Assembly: GCF_019578655.1 (NCBI RefSeq)
Contig: NC_063259.1
Location: 24,477,277 to 24,541,276, forward strand
DNA: 64,000 nucleotides
Source: Ricinus communis
Lineage: Eukaryota > Streptophyta > Magnoliopsida > Malpighiales > Euphorbiaceae
Direction of reading: 5' to 3'
Part shown: positions 36,000 to 48,500 of the stretch, one piece after another
How positions within the stretch are numbered: position 1 is the stretch's first letter
Layout of the letters: every line of letters starts with the position of its first letter
Position numbers and translations under genes: made by a program
Notes under the pieces: model-generated
Seen by the model: the letters and a program-made list of their open reading frames with translations, nothing else
Database searches by the model: none
Told to the model about the DNA's origin: nothing

Positions 36000-37370
36000 A
36001 TCCTCAGATGAGGCAAGCACAGAGCATACGCTTGTTAACTCTAAGAATGGTAGATAAGAAAATAAAATTTTATTGATAGATACAAACTTTGAACAAATAT
36101 ACAAACTTTGAAATAAAAGTAAGGAATTTTTGTAATTGTGTTTTTTCCAAAATTTTGTCTGGAAACTTTGAAGTAAATGCTAGAGACCTTTCAATTGGGG
36201 TGATAGTTCCCCAAAAGATATAGTGTCCAAGAAATCTAATTTTTGTTTGAAATAAAGATATCTTGGATTTTGAAACTACTAAACCATTTTTCTTAACAAC
36301 GTAAAAAAATATCTTCAAGTGTTTGAAATGTTACTCTAGAGAATTTGAAAATATCAACACATCATCAATATAGACAATGCAAAACTTTGAATATGCCATA
36401 AAAATTCCATCATTGTTTAAACCAATAGGGGATCTTTAAAGTTTGGATTGAGCTTGTATCGAAGTAGAAAAGTCAAGAATGGCTTTGTCCTTCGTTTTGA
36501 AGAAGAAAGGTATTAAACCAAGCTTGTTGGTAATCCCAATAGTTGAAGGAAGTGTTTTTGAAATCTAAATATCTCTTTCTTCAGTTTTGATAGTAAAATC
36601 AGTTTTGAAAATAGGAAACTTTGAATACAAATAAATTTGTTTCTTTTGAACTTTGAGTATTTCCCAATCATCAATATGCTTTGTAAAATCTTCAATAGTG
36701 ATTTCTTCACTATTTACTAAACTTTGAATAAGCATTGAAAATGTCATTCATGATTTTTTGAAATTCAGAATGAGCATTTTTTAATCCGAAGGGCATTGAC
36801 CCTAAACCCTAAACCCTAAAAAGCTTAGCAATTTCCAAGCCTACAAATAAACCTTCATAACCAGATTCATGCTTAGGAAAGTTTCAAACCAACCTTTCTG
36901 AAAAGAGAAATTTTTAGCTGGTTTACCTAAAATACTAGGTGAAAGAGTTATATTTTTTGAAATGAAATTTTATACCAACTTTAGTGATAATTTTTCTTGG
37001 TGGTTAAATTTATCCCACCATTTGACTTTGAATCTTCGGGTAAGGATGATTTTTCCATCTGCTGCTTGACTGAAATGGAAATACCAAACACATACCCAGG
37101 GGATTGTTCTTCAAATAAAGACACATAATTACAAAATGCTTTTGGTTCAAAACACAAGCTCCATTAACCAAAAGGAGAAACCTTATTCCTACAAACAGAT
37201 CTCTGCAAATCCAACGCAACAATTCTTCTCAAGATCTTCTCCTATCAATTTGTAAGGTGTAGCCTCTATCTCATTCTCTCCATAAGGAATGGTTATCTTC
37301 CTAAGGGGAGGATGTTCAGACTGGATGGTTTGGTTTTCTCCGACCTTCCACTCTGGATATATATATAAAG
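36000..37370 (-). mobile_element. Endogenous pararetrovirus relic (Caulimoviridae), rearranged and broken
   Basis: The minus strand encodes pieces of a caulimovirid polyprotein in several frames. Reverse-transcriptase features are an MPFGLKNA-type motif (36796 downward), the catalytic YIDD motif at 36358-36372, and a following FLGH and KFPD region (about 36150-36260). An RRFKVKWW-type motif lies near 37020-37070. Between the MPFGLKNA and YIDD motifs, which are normally close together, is about 350 bp with a WDYQ/AW-type stretch that belongs elsewhere in such polyproteins, so the copy is scrambled. Stops and frame changes are numerous; nothing is intact. Motif style suggests petuvirus or florendovirus relatives. 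A Ty3-type retrotransposon is the main alternative, but the motif set favours a pararetrovirus. Confidence 0.72.
36800..36820. repeat. Three telomere-type CCCTAAA units inside the pararetrovirus relic
   Basis: (CCCTAAA)3 in perfect register, directly beside the MPFGLKNA-type segment. It is the plant telomere repeat and marks a probable repair junction. Confidence 0.85.
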
Positions 37371-38109
37371 AATTAATACAATTGAAAAGGAGAAATGTAT
37401 CATTTTTTCAAATCAATTAGATCTTATAGAGATAGAATCAAGAATGTATGTGCTTTTTATACTGGAAGGAAGATGAAGAAAAAAAAAGAGTAAAATAGAA
37501 TAGTCCTTCATTTATTTTCCTTTTAGATAAATAAAAAAATAAAAAATATTTTTTTCACTTCAAGATCTAAAATATAAAAGGAAATAAATTACAATTGGTT
37601 TACCATTTATTTTTAAGAAAAAATGATATATGTTTGATTTAAATCCATAAAAGAATTTATTTCATTTTAAAAAAATATAAAAAAATAAAAAAAAAATGAT
37701 AAAGTTAAAAGAGATATTTTGGTGTTACGAAATGTATTAACTTACTAATATGAAATTTATTTGAGAATAATATCTATTTTGTTAGAATTTAGTTTAGTAT
37801 TAATTAATTTTACATAAATTTGATTATATAGAATAATAAATTAACTTTCATTATATTTAAAATATATAAATTTTAAATTCACAAATGAATTCCATAAATT
37901 ATATGAATTTCAACCGAACACTATATAAGAGGAACATAATAAAATAGTAAAATATTTTATAGACTTTTCATATGTCTTCTCATTTTGAAGAGAAAAAAGA
38001 TTGAAATTTTAATTTTTTGTTATTCGTACGTGTCCATCATTCATTAAATGGTTTAGATTATGTAATAAGAGAATAATAATGTCATTAATATTTGGTTTTA
38101 GGAGGTATG

Positions 38110-39930
38110 CTAAACTGAGATAGTGAAAGAAGAAGTGATTAACAATATTTGAAGATTAACGTATAAACATAGCAACAATGCTTAGATTGAAGCTAATCAA
38201 GGCTACTCTGTCTATTTTGCCTGTCTATTACTTATCCATGTTTTGAATGCATGTGGGGGTCGCAAAAAAGATTGAAGCTATTCAAAGGAGATTCTTTTGG
38301 GATGATTTGGCAGAAAAGAGGAAATTGCACTGTGTAAATTGTGAGCTCATACAACAATACTAAAAGTTTGAGGAATTGGGAATATTCAGAAAAAAAACAA
38401 AGCATTATTTGGAGAATGGCCATGGAGATTCACTTTTGGGAGTGAATGCTTATGGGAAAAAATTATCAGTGAGAAATATTACTGGTCGAGCCCACTATGG
38501 CTGCCAACTCAACCTTCTATTTACTAGAAAGAAATCTCAAATCTTGCCAATGAGAATCCTTATAAAGATGGTTTCCATATAAACATTGGGGATGGTAAAA
38601 CATGCATATTTTGAGAAGATACTTGGGCCACCAGATCTCCATTAATGGATATTTATCCCTCCCTCTTCCTTATATCACTCAACCAAAATGACCCGATATC
38701 CAATTCGGATTTTGGAATAGAAATTGTTGGACTTGGTGTTTCAGTTGGAGAAGGAACTTGTGGGATTACTCGATAGATTCATCTTTTTAATGAGCATCAT
38801 TTAAAATATGGTCCTATAAGACCACCAAATGGTAATCCTATACATCACTGTAAAGGTGTTTGGAAAGGTTTAGTGCCCCCAAAAGTCGAGAATTTTTCTT
38901 GGTTTATTCTTTTAGGACGAATCACTACCAAGGGCCTCTTGGTTGATAGAGGTTTACTCTCTTTGGATCAGAGTATATGGGTGTTATGCCATTGTCATAT
39001 TGAGTCCATAGACCATCTTCTAGTCAACTACAACAAAACAATGCAAATATGGTACATAATCATAAAGTGGTGAGTTTTCTCATAGTGTATCCTTCATTCC
39101 TTTAAAGGTCTCCATGAATTATGGGAATGCATGATGTTGGGTTCTTATCAAAGGAAAGTTTGGCCAATTCTCTTCTTTGCAACTATTTGGACAATATGGC
39201 TAGAAACGAATGAGAAAGTCTCTCAAAACCAAATAATTGTTTTGGACTCGATCTTCTTTTTAATCATGGCTTATCAAAGCTTCAAGCCTGAACATCCCCT
39301 TTGCAAATCAAGACTTTCTTTTTTCAGCTGATTGTATATCCTCCCTCAACACTCCCCCTATTAAAACTCTCTCAAATGGAACACTGATGGTTCCTGTTTC
39401 AGAAACCCGAATTTGGCTGGCATCGGTGGCGTCCTTATAGATCATTCAAGAACCATCTTTTGCATGTTCTCTTGCCCGATTGGTCATTCCTTAACCAAAA
39501 AAGCTGAAGTTTTAGCTATCTAGAAAACTCTTCAGCTAACTGCAGAAAAGTAAGCAGTATCTAATTTCTCCATCATCTTTGGAGCAGATTCTTTACTATC
39601 TATAAATTGGATAAATGGAGTTAAACAATGAGTTCAACTCCATCGCCATTCTACAACAGCAAATTTCCAACTGCAGCTTTCAAGACGTACGTAAAGACAG
39701 TAACAACATGGTTAATAGTCTCGCAAAATCTGCTGTTACTAGGGAAGATAACTTTATTGCTTGGTTATGATTTGATGTCTTTGTAGATGTTGTTGTCTTG
39801 CCTGTGTTTTTGTTCTTCTCGTTTTGTGTGCTTTACATTATGCTTTATCATGCTTACTCTAGTGTATCACTTTATCTGAGCTTCTTTAACTCCTTTCAAT
39901 AAGATTTTTGGTTTATACAAAAAAAATAAA
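38110..39930 (+). mobile_element. LINE (non-LTR retrotransposon), 5'-truncated and decayed
   Basis: The plus strand encodes, in changing frames, the end of a LINE ORF2. First comes a post-RT segment (LSILPVYYLSMF, then VAKKIEAIQRRFFWDD). Next is a zf-RVT-type domain (about 38860-39060, with PPKVENFSWF and the GLLSLDQSIWVLC Cys/His region). Last is an RNase H-like start with WNTDGS near 39376. The tail ends in an A-rich run at about 39920-39930. The endonuclease and RT core are missing, as expected for 5' truncation, and stops interrupt every frame. It lies in the spacer between the two MADS-box genes. Confidence 0.82.
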
Positions 39931-42900
39931 GGTTAAGAAATATCACGCTCCTTTATCTTACTCAACCTTGGTAAGTCTGATATCCTTCGATTATTTCGAT
40001 CGTAAGACAGACAGAACTCATCCCATAAATATTTACATAAATTTTATAAAAATAATTTTTTTAAATATTGAAATATGATTGCATTTTTTCTCCCATATTC
40101 AAACATAAGGTAGAAATGTCTTTATTTATTTATTTTATTTTAAATGACTTCCTTAAAATCTTCAAACTTTTAAATTACATGTACATTATTTGGCATCAAC
40201 AATATTATTAGTAATGCATTTACATACAAGATTTTATTAAGTTTGAGTCGTTCTCTCCTCATTTATAATTTAAAAAATAATATTATTAAAATAAAATAAA
40301 TATCAAATTAATTTAAGTTGTAAATTATCTTATAATAGATAGAAGTATACAAATGATGATCCTAGAAATAGATACTCAAAAGGTCGTGGATAAGAATTCA
40401 TCGTCCAAATGGTGTCTCGGCTTAACATTTAATTAAGCAATTTGTAATTGCGTATTATGTTTAGATCTGCGAACACGTTAACCAGAGGCACAGGTACTTT
40501 GACAGATCTTATGGAATGGTTGGATTATCTCCCTCCCTTCATCGTTGATGCTTTAGTTTCTCATCTTTACTAATGAAGTTCTTCCTTTGACTGATAAAAT
40601 GTATATATATACACACGTCATTTTCAAGTTTGGAAAGACAAGTTTCATTTCACACATGTCAAGTTTTTATTTAAAGATAGAAAAGTATCATCTTACTGTT
40701 AAATAATTTTCTCTCATTAAAATCTATTACAATTTAAAGAGGGAGACAGAGTGTTTTCACGCCCCAAACCTCACTCTTCAAAATCCAGCTATAGTTTGGA
40801 AATTGGCTGCTTTTAAACCATTTTGTGTTTGTTTTAAACCATTATCCGCTAATGTATATATATATATATATATTTCTCAATTCCAAAACTAGACCATATT
40901 ACTCTTTTCAAATTCAGACCTATAGGCATGAATTGAAAAGGAACGATTTTGAAAGAAACTCATTAAGTCCTCTTTGTTTAGTTACTTATAAAAAAAAAAA
41001 AATTATAATTAGTTGATTAACAAAAACTGAAATAGTCGAAATATAAATCAATTATCCAATCTATGAATAAAATTACAAAATGAAATTAAATCATTTTCTT
41101 ATACACAATCAAAGCTTAATTATTTCCTTAAGCTGGCCATGATTAATTGAGGTTGGACAGGGCGACTTTGACAACTATTCTGCCCTATTGAATTAATAAA
41201 AGTATAAATGCAAGACTTTTCTTGATCACAGTGCCTATATATGTATATTAATATAACCCCAAAATCAAAAACAAAGTAAAAAAGAGAAGTAATGGTTAGG
41301 ATGGTAGGAGTAATATTGTTCTTTCTAAAATGGGTAACATTTATCATAGAAAAAGACCAGACAGTGGAAAGAAATAAGACAGTGAAAAGGAAAAAAGAAA
41401 ACAGCAAGAAGGAACTGGAGCACTGTTTTGTGTAATATTTGCATTGGTGAAGGCATCAGTTATATATGATGTGATTTTTCACGTGGGCTTGCTAGCTAAG
41501 TTGCTGGCCCAACCCAAATAGCACTAAGGAGGTTAAAAGTGTTCGTCTTTTCTTTGAAGACTTGACCACTTTGATTGGCTAAATCAAGAAACAAAGAGGG
41601 TGACTGAAAATGAAAGGTTGTCTTAAATATGGCAGCAAAATTTCATTGCCTTTCCGCGATTCAATTCAAGGTTTTCTCTAATTGGTGATAGAAACCTGTA
41701 AGGCATCTAGGGTTCAGTTTGCTGTTGTTTCTTTGTTTCTTATACCACTAAGAGAATGATACGTGCATGCATCGAGCACCTTTTCTTTTCATTTCTTTTT
41801 TGAATTAGTGATGGTTATCATTAGTGATTTGAGTAAGCCTTTTAATTGTCCCCTTTTTTTTCCTTATCACACCAAATAAAGGCATAATATGTCATTAAAA
41901 TTTTAAAAATAAAAATAATTTCTTGCAATGTAGATGGCAGAATATTCATGATAAAAGTTTAATTATTAATTTTAGAAGGATAAAAGTTTTTTTAGGTAAA
42001 TCACTATGGCATTCACACTTTTTATCTAATTTCTAAAAATATAGAGGAAATTAACTCCATGTAAGATGGAGGGGTTTCCTGAAACTTCTACTTTTGAAGG
42101 TAAAAAGTTCTTACAAACTCAAATACACCTGAATTGGCTTCGGTATTATCTAGCCAATGAAATGAAGGATAGTATGTTTGACAAATGAAGAAAGAAGAGA
42201 AAAAGAGGAAACATATATAATGCCTAATCTGGATAATCTAGGCTCATCATGACTTCACAGATTGCTACCATATCCCCACCTTTGATTTCTTCTAGGTTAC
42301 CCTTTGAGATCAATCGTATTCCTTTTATACGCATTATATGATTAACAGACTGAACTTCCTCATTAATTGTATGTTATCAAAATTGATTGTTAATTTCAAT
42401 TGTTCATTTCCTTTTTAGTCAAAAAAAAACTAGAAGGCCAATAATCCAATACAATTTCATTGAGTTTGTTAATTGTTTTAGTTATTACAGTTTTTACATT
42501 GAATAGACACAATGGTCAGACTTAATTTGAACGTTGTAATCTTTAATTTATATAATAAGTTTAATTTACAATATCAATCAGTTTAAAGTATAATTATAAT
42601 TTTATATTTTGTTTAGTTAAAATTTATGAAATTAATTTATAAATTTAAAATTTATGTTTGACTGAAATTAAAATTAATTTAAAATTTTATATAATTAAAT
42701 TTATGAAATTAGTTATAGATAAATTATATTCTAATAAAATAAGTAAAACTTTTAAATTAATTTTACATTAGTAAGTTAATATATTTCAAAACACTTGAAT
42801 ATCTTTTTTAATTTTATCATTTATTTTTTTTTTGAAAATGAAATGAATTTTTTAATAGATTTCAACTACAAGAAGAAACGTTAGAAATAATTGTGTGATG

Positions 42901-45591
42901 TTATAAAATAAAAACTCATTGGTTATTGATTTAAAGTGCAAAAGTATGTATGAACAGAAACCTTTCACCATATTACATAAAAAAAAAAAAAAAAAAAAAA
43001 CAAATTCAAAAGCTTAAGCCTTATAATGAATATCAGTCACTTTTGATCATTAACCCAAATACAAAAACACATCTTCTTGACAGAGAATTCAATTTGTTGT
43101 ATAAGCATAGACAATAGTGAGGTAACTATTATCTTTCCAAGTGACTTGAATAAGAAGAATTGCAATCATGCAATCATTTGCATAGTAAAAATTATGAAAC
43201 AAGAATCTTCACTAGGAAAAGAGAAGTCAAAAGGATGGGGTCAGAATGTTTAATGATGGTTTAGGTGAAACTAAAAAGAGACTACTACTCATTTGATTAA
43301 CTTATGGGTTAAACATTTGACTAATTAGATCCTTCGTACATGGAATGTTATGTTGGATTTGATGGCTTTGCAAATGGAAAAACAACTCAACTTCCTTAAA
43401 GAGGAAAAAGTTGATTAATTAAAGTGATAAAGTAATTTTTTTAAATTCTATCCATATCTTATTTAAATTAAACACTTTAAGAACAGACATATAAGTTTAA
43501 GAAGATTACTTTGTATTTATTGTATTTATATGATCTTTAAACTATTCTGAGTGACCAAAAAGTCCAACGATTAGACATTGTAACCAAAAAGTTTAACAAT
43601 TAGACATTGGATTACAAGGGTTTGGTCTCCCTAATTTTTTTATTTAATAAGCTCTGAGATAAGCAAGGTACCTCCATGGCGAGCGGTGATTGGTGAAATG
43701 CAAGTATTGGATAGGTGGCTTAACTTACAAAGTAACAAGAATTAAAGTAGTGGGTGGGTTGGGTTCACAGTTCATTTTGGGGAAATCCCAATTCATTTTG
43801 AACTTTTGAAAATTTTGATTGATAAATGCAAGATGATGAGAAAAAATTCTATCTAAAAGAGTCCTCTGTGCAGTCTAGCCCAATGATTCAACAGGCTCAT
43901 GTTTTTGCCATAGGCATAGGCCCATAGGTCATTGTTAAGTAATAATTATTTCCAGAAAGAATTTCTTTGGCAGCTCCCAAGTATTACTCTCCATGGTTAG
44001 TTAAACCAGTTATAAAATCTGCAAGTAAATATTACTTTCTACTGTCTAAAATAAAATACTCAACATAAGTAGTTAGCCAAGTCATTCCCAAAAAGAAGAC
44101 ACAAAAACACAATACCAATTTAAGGTTATGGCTGCACACTTCAAGTTGGAAATTATGAATTTGTTTATCCATTTTTCATGTGATAGAACTATTTGTATAT
44201 AGATTTTTGCGTCATGATATGTCATATTATTCTTCCTAATTTCACTTCCTTCCATTTCATGTATTCTTACATTAATATTACAAGATTACTCTATAGCCAC
44301 ACAGGATCAGATCATGCCAAGTAACTTCTCCATCTCTGTCGGAAGTGGAGGAGAAAAATTTCTGTAACACGGTTCATGTTGGCTGGGGAAAAAATAAGTA
44401 CAGTATTGTACCGAAGCAAGTGAAAAAAACAGAAAGAATTTACTCCAGTCACTTCTGATACTAGATGGTATTATGGACCAACTACTATTTATACGACATT
44501 TCACATCTTTAATTCGTGTAAGGGTACATATCCAGGATTAAAAATTTCATTGAAAAGAAAGGTATGTAATGTTGGAACCCTGAATAGTAACAAGGAAATA
44601 ACATGGTCCATTGTGGGCATGAAACTCTTAATGAAGTAAAAGCCCAGATTGATTTGTCATGCATGGGACATTGGGATTCGGAGCTTTGCTCTCGTGGAAT
44701 ACAGACAATTGAATTGCTTACATACACTAATTCAGTTGAAAAATACATGACAAGCCTATTATATTGTTTTGCCTTATGAGTCGAATCAGATATGACATAA
44801 TTATATATTTTGAGAGAACAATTTAATAATGCATGTTGTTATAGTTTAAGTTTATGATGTTCCAAATTTAGAGAAAAGTATGCAGAGTATTTAACAAGAA
44901 AATGTTCATGATGCAACATATGATTATTGAATAGCATTTTTGTTTCCTGTTTTGAATGTGTGTGTGTATAGAAAATGAGGCAATGAAGAGTCTTTTCTTG
45001 TCTACTTGCGAATTAAAAAACCAAGGGTTAACAACAATATAGATATTCATTTTAAGCTTTAAAAAAGAAGGAAATGTAGGCTTAGTTTAATTAGTCAATA
45101 GTAGATAATTTCAGAGGACCCTTTTGGAGGAAAAACGTCGAATCAAGGAGCTAAAGAGTTGAATTTATTTTTATATGTGTATATATAATATTTTTATAAA
45201 ATCATTTTTAATATTTTAGAAAAGTAATTTTATAAAAATATTATATTCTGCATTAGATAAATAAAAATTAGAATTAAGCAATGTGAAATGTTCTTAATCT
45301 ATAATTCAGTTTAAGGACAAAAATCTAAAACAACCGCATATTATAGAATATAATATCCTTAATAATTGTATAAAATTACAATCCGTACATGACACTATAT
45401 GTAAATACAGCATCTTTCTTTGAAAGTTACAACACCTTACAAACATTTACTTATTGTCTTAATGATAATTACAAGTTATGCATATATATAACTTACATCA
45501 CAGCAAACCATAACGATATTAAGAAACAAAGCCAGAAAGTTATGCAGATATATATTTTGATCTTATATGCGATATATTAGATGTATCAAAG
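39931..45591. other. Spacer downstream of the SEP-type gene
   Basis: AT-rich sequence forming the distal upstream region of the FUL-type gene and the 3' flank of the SEP-type gene. It contains a poly-A run (about 42980-43001), a TA run (about 40855-40873) and a G-box-like CACGTGGG at about 41480. No coding gene is supported. Short open frames at 44307-44748 have no recognisable similarity. Confidence 0.5.
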
Positions 45592-48500
45592 TCAAAGCAT
45601 CCACTCAGGAATGTATCCATTGACATGTTGTGTGTGGGCACCTGCAACATTGACATGATCTCCACTCACTGGATTGTATCTGTGAATGCAATTTGCACAA
45701 AGGATTATTATACATATTGAGTAATAGGACTTCTGGTATGTGCATGTATAAATGGATATTAGAGCTTCCAAGAACTGTAAGATATATATACCCAATTTGC
45801 AAGGTGGAATGCTCTCCCAGTGGATGGAAGAACCCTTCTGAGTGAGCCGGAAGGCGGTTGTATTGAATGTTAGGTCCTCCAGCTTCCCATGCTAGTCCAA
45901 GTGGAACTTGTGCACTACTTTCTTCCAACTGATTAAGAAAAGGCCAGGAATTAGTACTAAGCATCTGGAATGACTATATTCAATGTTATTCTAACAACTA
46001 GACTTCAGAATTTCAGCAAAAAATAACAAGAAAGAAATTAAAGTTCTTGAATGGTTTAGAATTAGATGCCGTAGAGACTGGAAACTGCATTAAATTACCT
46101 TCCTTCTCAAGGCTTTGTTGGCATCAAGTAGCAGTTGCTCCTGCACAAGAAGAATTCATAGTACGTTAAGAATTAGCTTATAATATATGGAAGCTTCTCA
46201 ATTGCAAAAAAATCAAACCTATGCTTACAGAAATCCGTACCCTATTTTGAAGATCAGTGAGCTGATCGAGTATAAATTGAGTCTGAAAAGCAAAAAATAC
46301 AAAAGATACCAAAGAAAAATTCGAGGTTAAGGAAATTGAAATGGCTGGATCAAGATACAGACAAATTAATTAGTTAATGTTCACAACCTATCGTTTAATG
46401 GTCATATTTGGCAAACTATGAAAAAATATAATATCATGGCAGGTTAAACAATATAACATAATCAATTTCCAAATTAATAATATGTTTTGATTTTAATTAA
46501 TGGAATTGTAGAGAAACTGTATGAAACTATAATTTAGTTATTCCTGCGGTGATTTGCAGGTCACAGGTGTGGAAACAATCTATTTTTAAAGCATGAAAAA
46601 GGAAAGACTGTGTATGAACGTGCTCGGCCTCCCCCTAAATCCCCCCGGTACCCCACACACACGACCGCAGTGGCGAGTCTATTGTGACAAACCTTGGTTG
46701 ACCTGATGTGCTTAAGGGATGTCTCCAGTTGATGCTCAAGCTGCTCAAGCTCCTTAGTATCCAATGGGGCCAAATCCTCCCCAAGAAGGTTCCTACAACA
46801 TTTATGATTACTTACTTAGAGCACTGCTACCATATTTTTATCAACATACCCTTCAATCAGTTTTATTGAGAATAAGCTATGCATAAAAGTCAATTGCAGA
46901 AGCATCAGTATTGTACCTTTGTGATCGCTGTAGGACCTCAACTCTGGCTTTTAGCTTCAGATACTCCTGGTAGTTGTTCTGCTTGAGTGCATAGAAACAT
47001 AAGGCCATGGTAAAATTCTCAAGAAATTTAAGCTTAAACACATGGAAAGTGTTATATGTAATATAATTTGGTTAATTAGTGTTTGGATTTTTTTCCGCCG
47101 TGATTAAGAAAATGTGTCTTGATTCAATAAAATCACAAAAGAAATTAATATGCCTGTGTGTCGTTGCCTGGTTGGCTGGCTTCAAGTGCACCATAACTGC
47201 ATTTCTGGTACCTTTCGAGTGTTCTCAACATGCTGAAAACAAAAGGAGGATTGACACTTAATTTGAGACAAATGTTATTATGCCAAACCCTATACTTTGC
47301 AATTTGTTCAACTAAATGAATTTGTTTCCTTCCTGATGAATGACTGAAGAACAAATAAACATCGTCTAAGAATAAACAAAGAAATCCAAAAGAGGCTTTC
47401 CTTGAAGCCCTACAACCTAAACAACTAAACTACGTAAAATGATTTTCAAAGAATTTTTGACAGGCAATATTATTATTTGAGAGTAGGTTGATCAGCAATG
47501 TAAAGTACATACCCAATAAAGAGATTAGGTTAATCATACCAGGCACATCTAACTATTAAATTACCGTATTATAAAAGAGAAAAGAACTACAATTTTCAAA
47601 AAAAATAAATAATAAAAGAGAAAAAGAACTATTAAATCTATTTATATGTTCAAATAAAATAAGAAAAATATAAAGGGAATATATGAGAATAAGAGGAGAA
47701 AAAGGGAAATATTTAAAAACCAGAGATAGAATGATGAAATATTGACAAGGTTATAAGGTTGCCTCCTAGGATCAATTTATCTTTTCCACACTTTTCTTTT
47801 TCCTATAATATGTGCTTACATTTTTATCATCTAGTAAAAATCTTACATTTTTATCATCTAATAACAATTATTAATAAAGTAGAGCTTACTTTGTAAGAAA
47901 ATAATATGGATATAACAGTTGAAGCCTAGCTTAAGCGGCAACAGTGTTTGCTATTGGGGATGAGACGTCTCGAGTACCAGTTCTCACATCCGTATTAAGT
48001 GAATTTTTATTTTTATGACAAGTGTAAATAAATAACTATCCCTGGTATGTAATCCATAACCTATTGACTCTTCAATGAATTAAAAAAAAATATATATAAT
48101 GTCAATATAAAATTTTCCCACCAAGTATAACTTTCTAAGGTTTTTTCACTTAACATAATCTTACCTAGGTCGAGTATATTGGAGCTGATGTATTTGACAT
48201 GGGCTTAGCTATGGAATTTTATGTTAACTTTTTTCAATTTGATTGATAAATTGTTGCTTATAAGAAAATAAAATTAAAGGAGAATTTAGAAGAGCCGTTG
48301 AAAAGCTAAATATCTATCAAAATGAATTTTAGAGTGTCGTAATTATAGTGATTTTTTTAATACCTTTATATATTTATTTAAAAAATATAAAAATTAAGTC
48401 AAATTATATAAAATATTTTAATATATAACTTTTATATAAAATTATATATTAAAATATTTTTATATATATTCTAAAAAAAAATTTTGTTTATTTATATTAA

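Noticed and set aside
41120..41407. 95-codon minus-strand frame with a hydrophobic N terminus
   Set aside because: Composition is that of AT-rich random sequence (Phe, Leu, Ile, Ser) and nothing around it looks like a gene.
44307..44748. Two adjacent minus-strand frames downstream of the SEP-type gene
   Set aside because: I considered a decayed gene, but no motif, splice pattern or family resemblance could be found.
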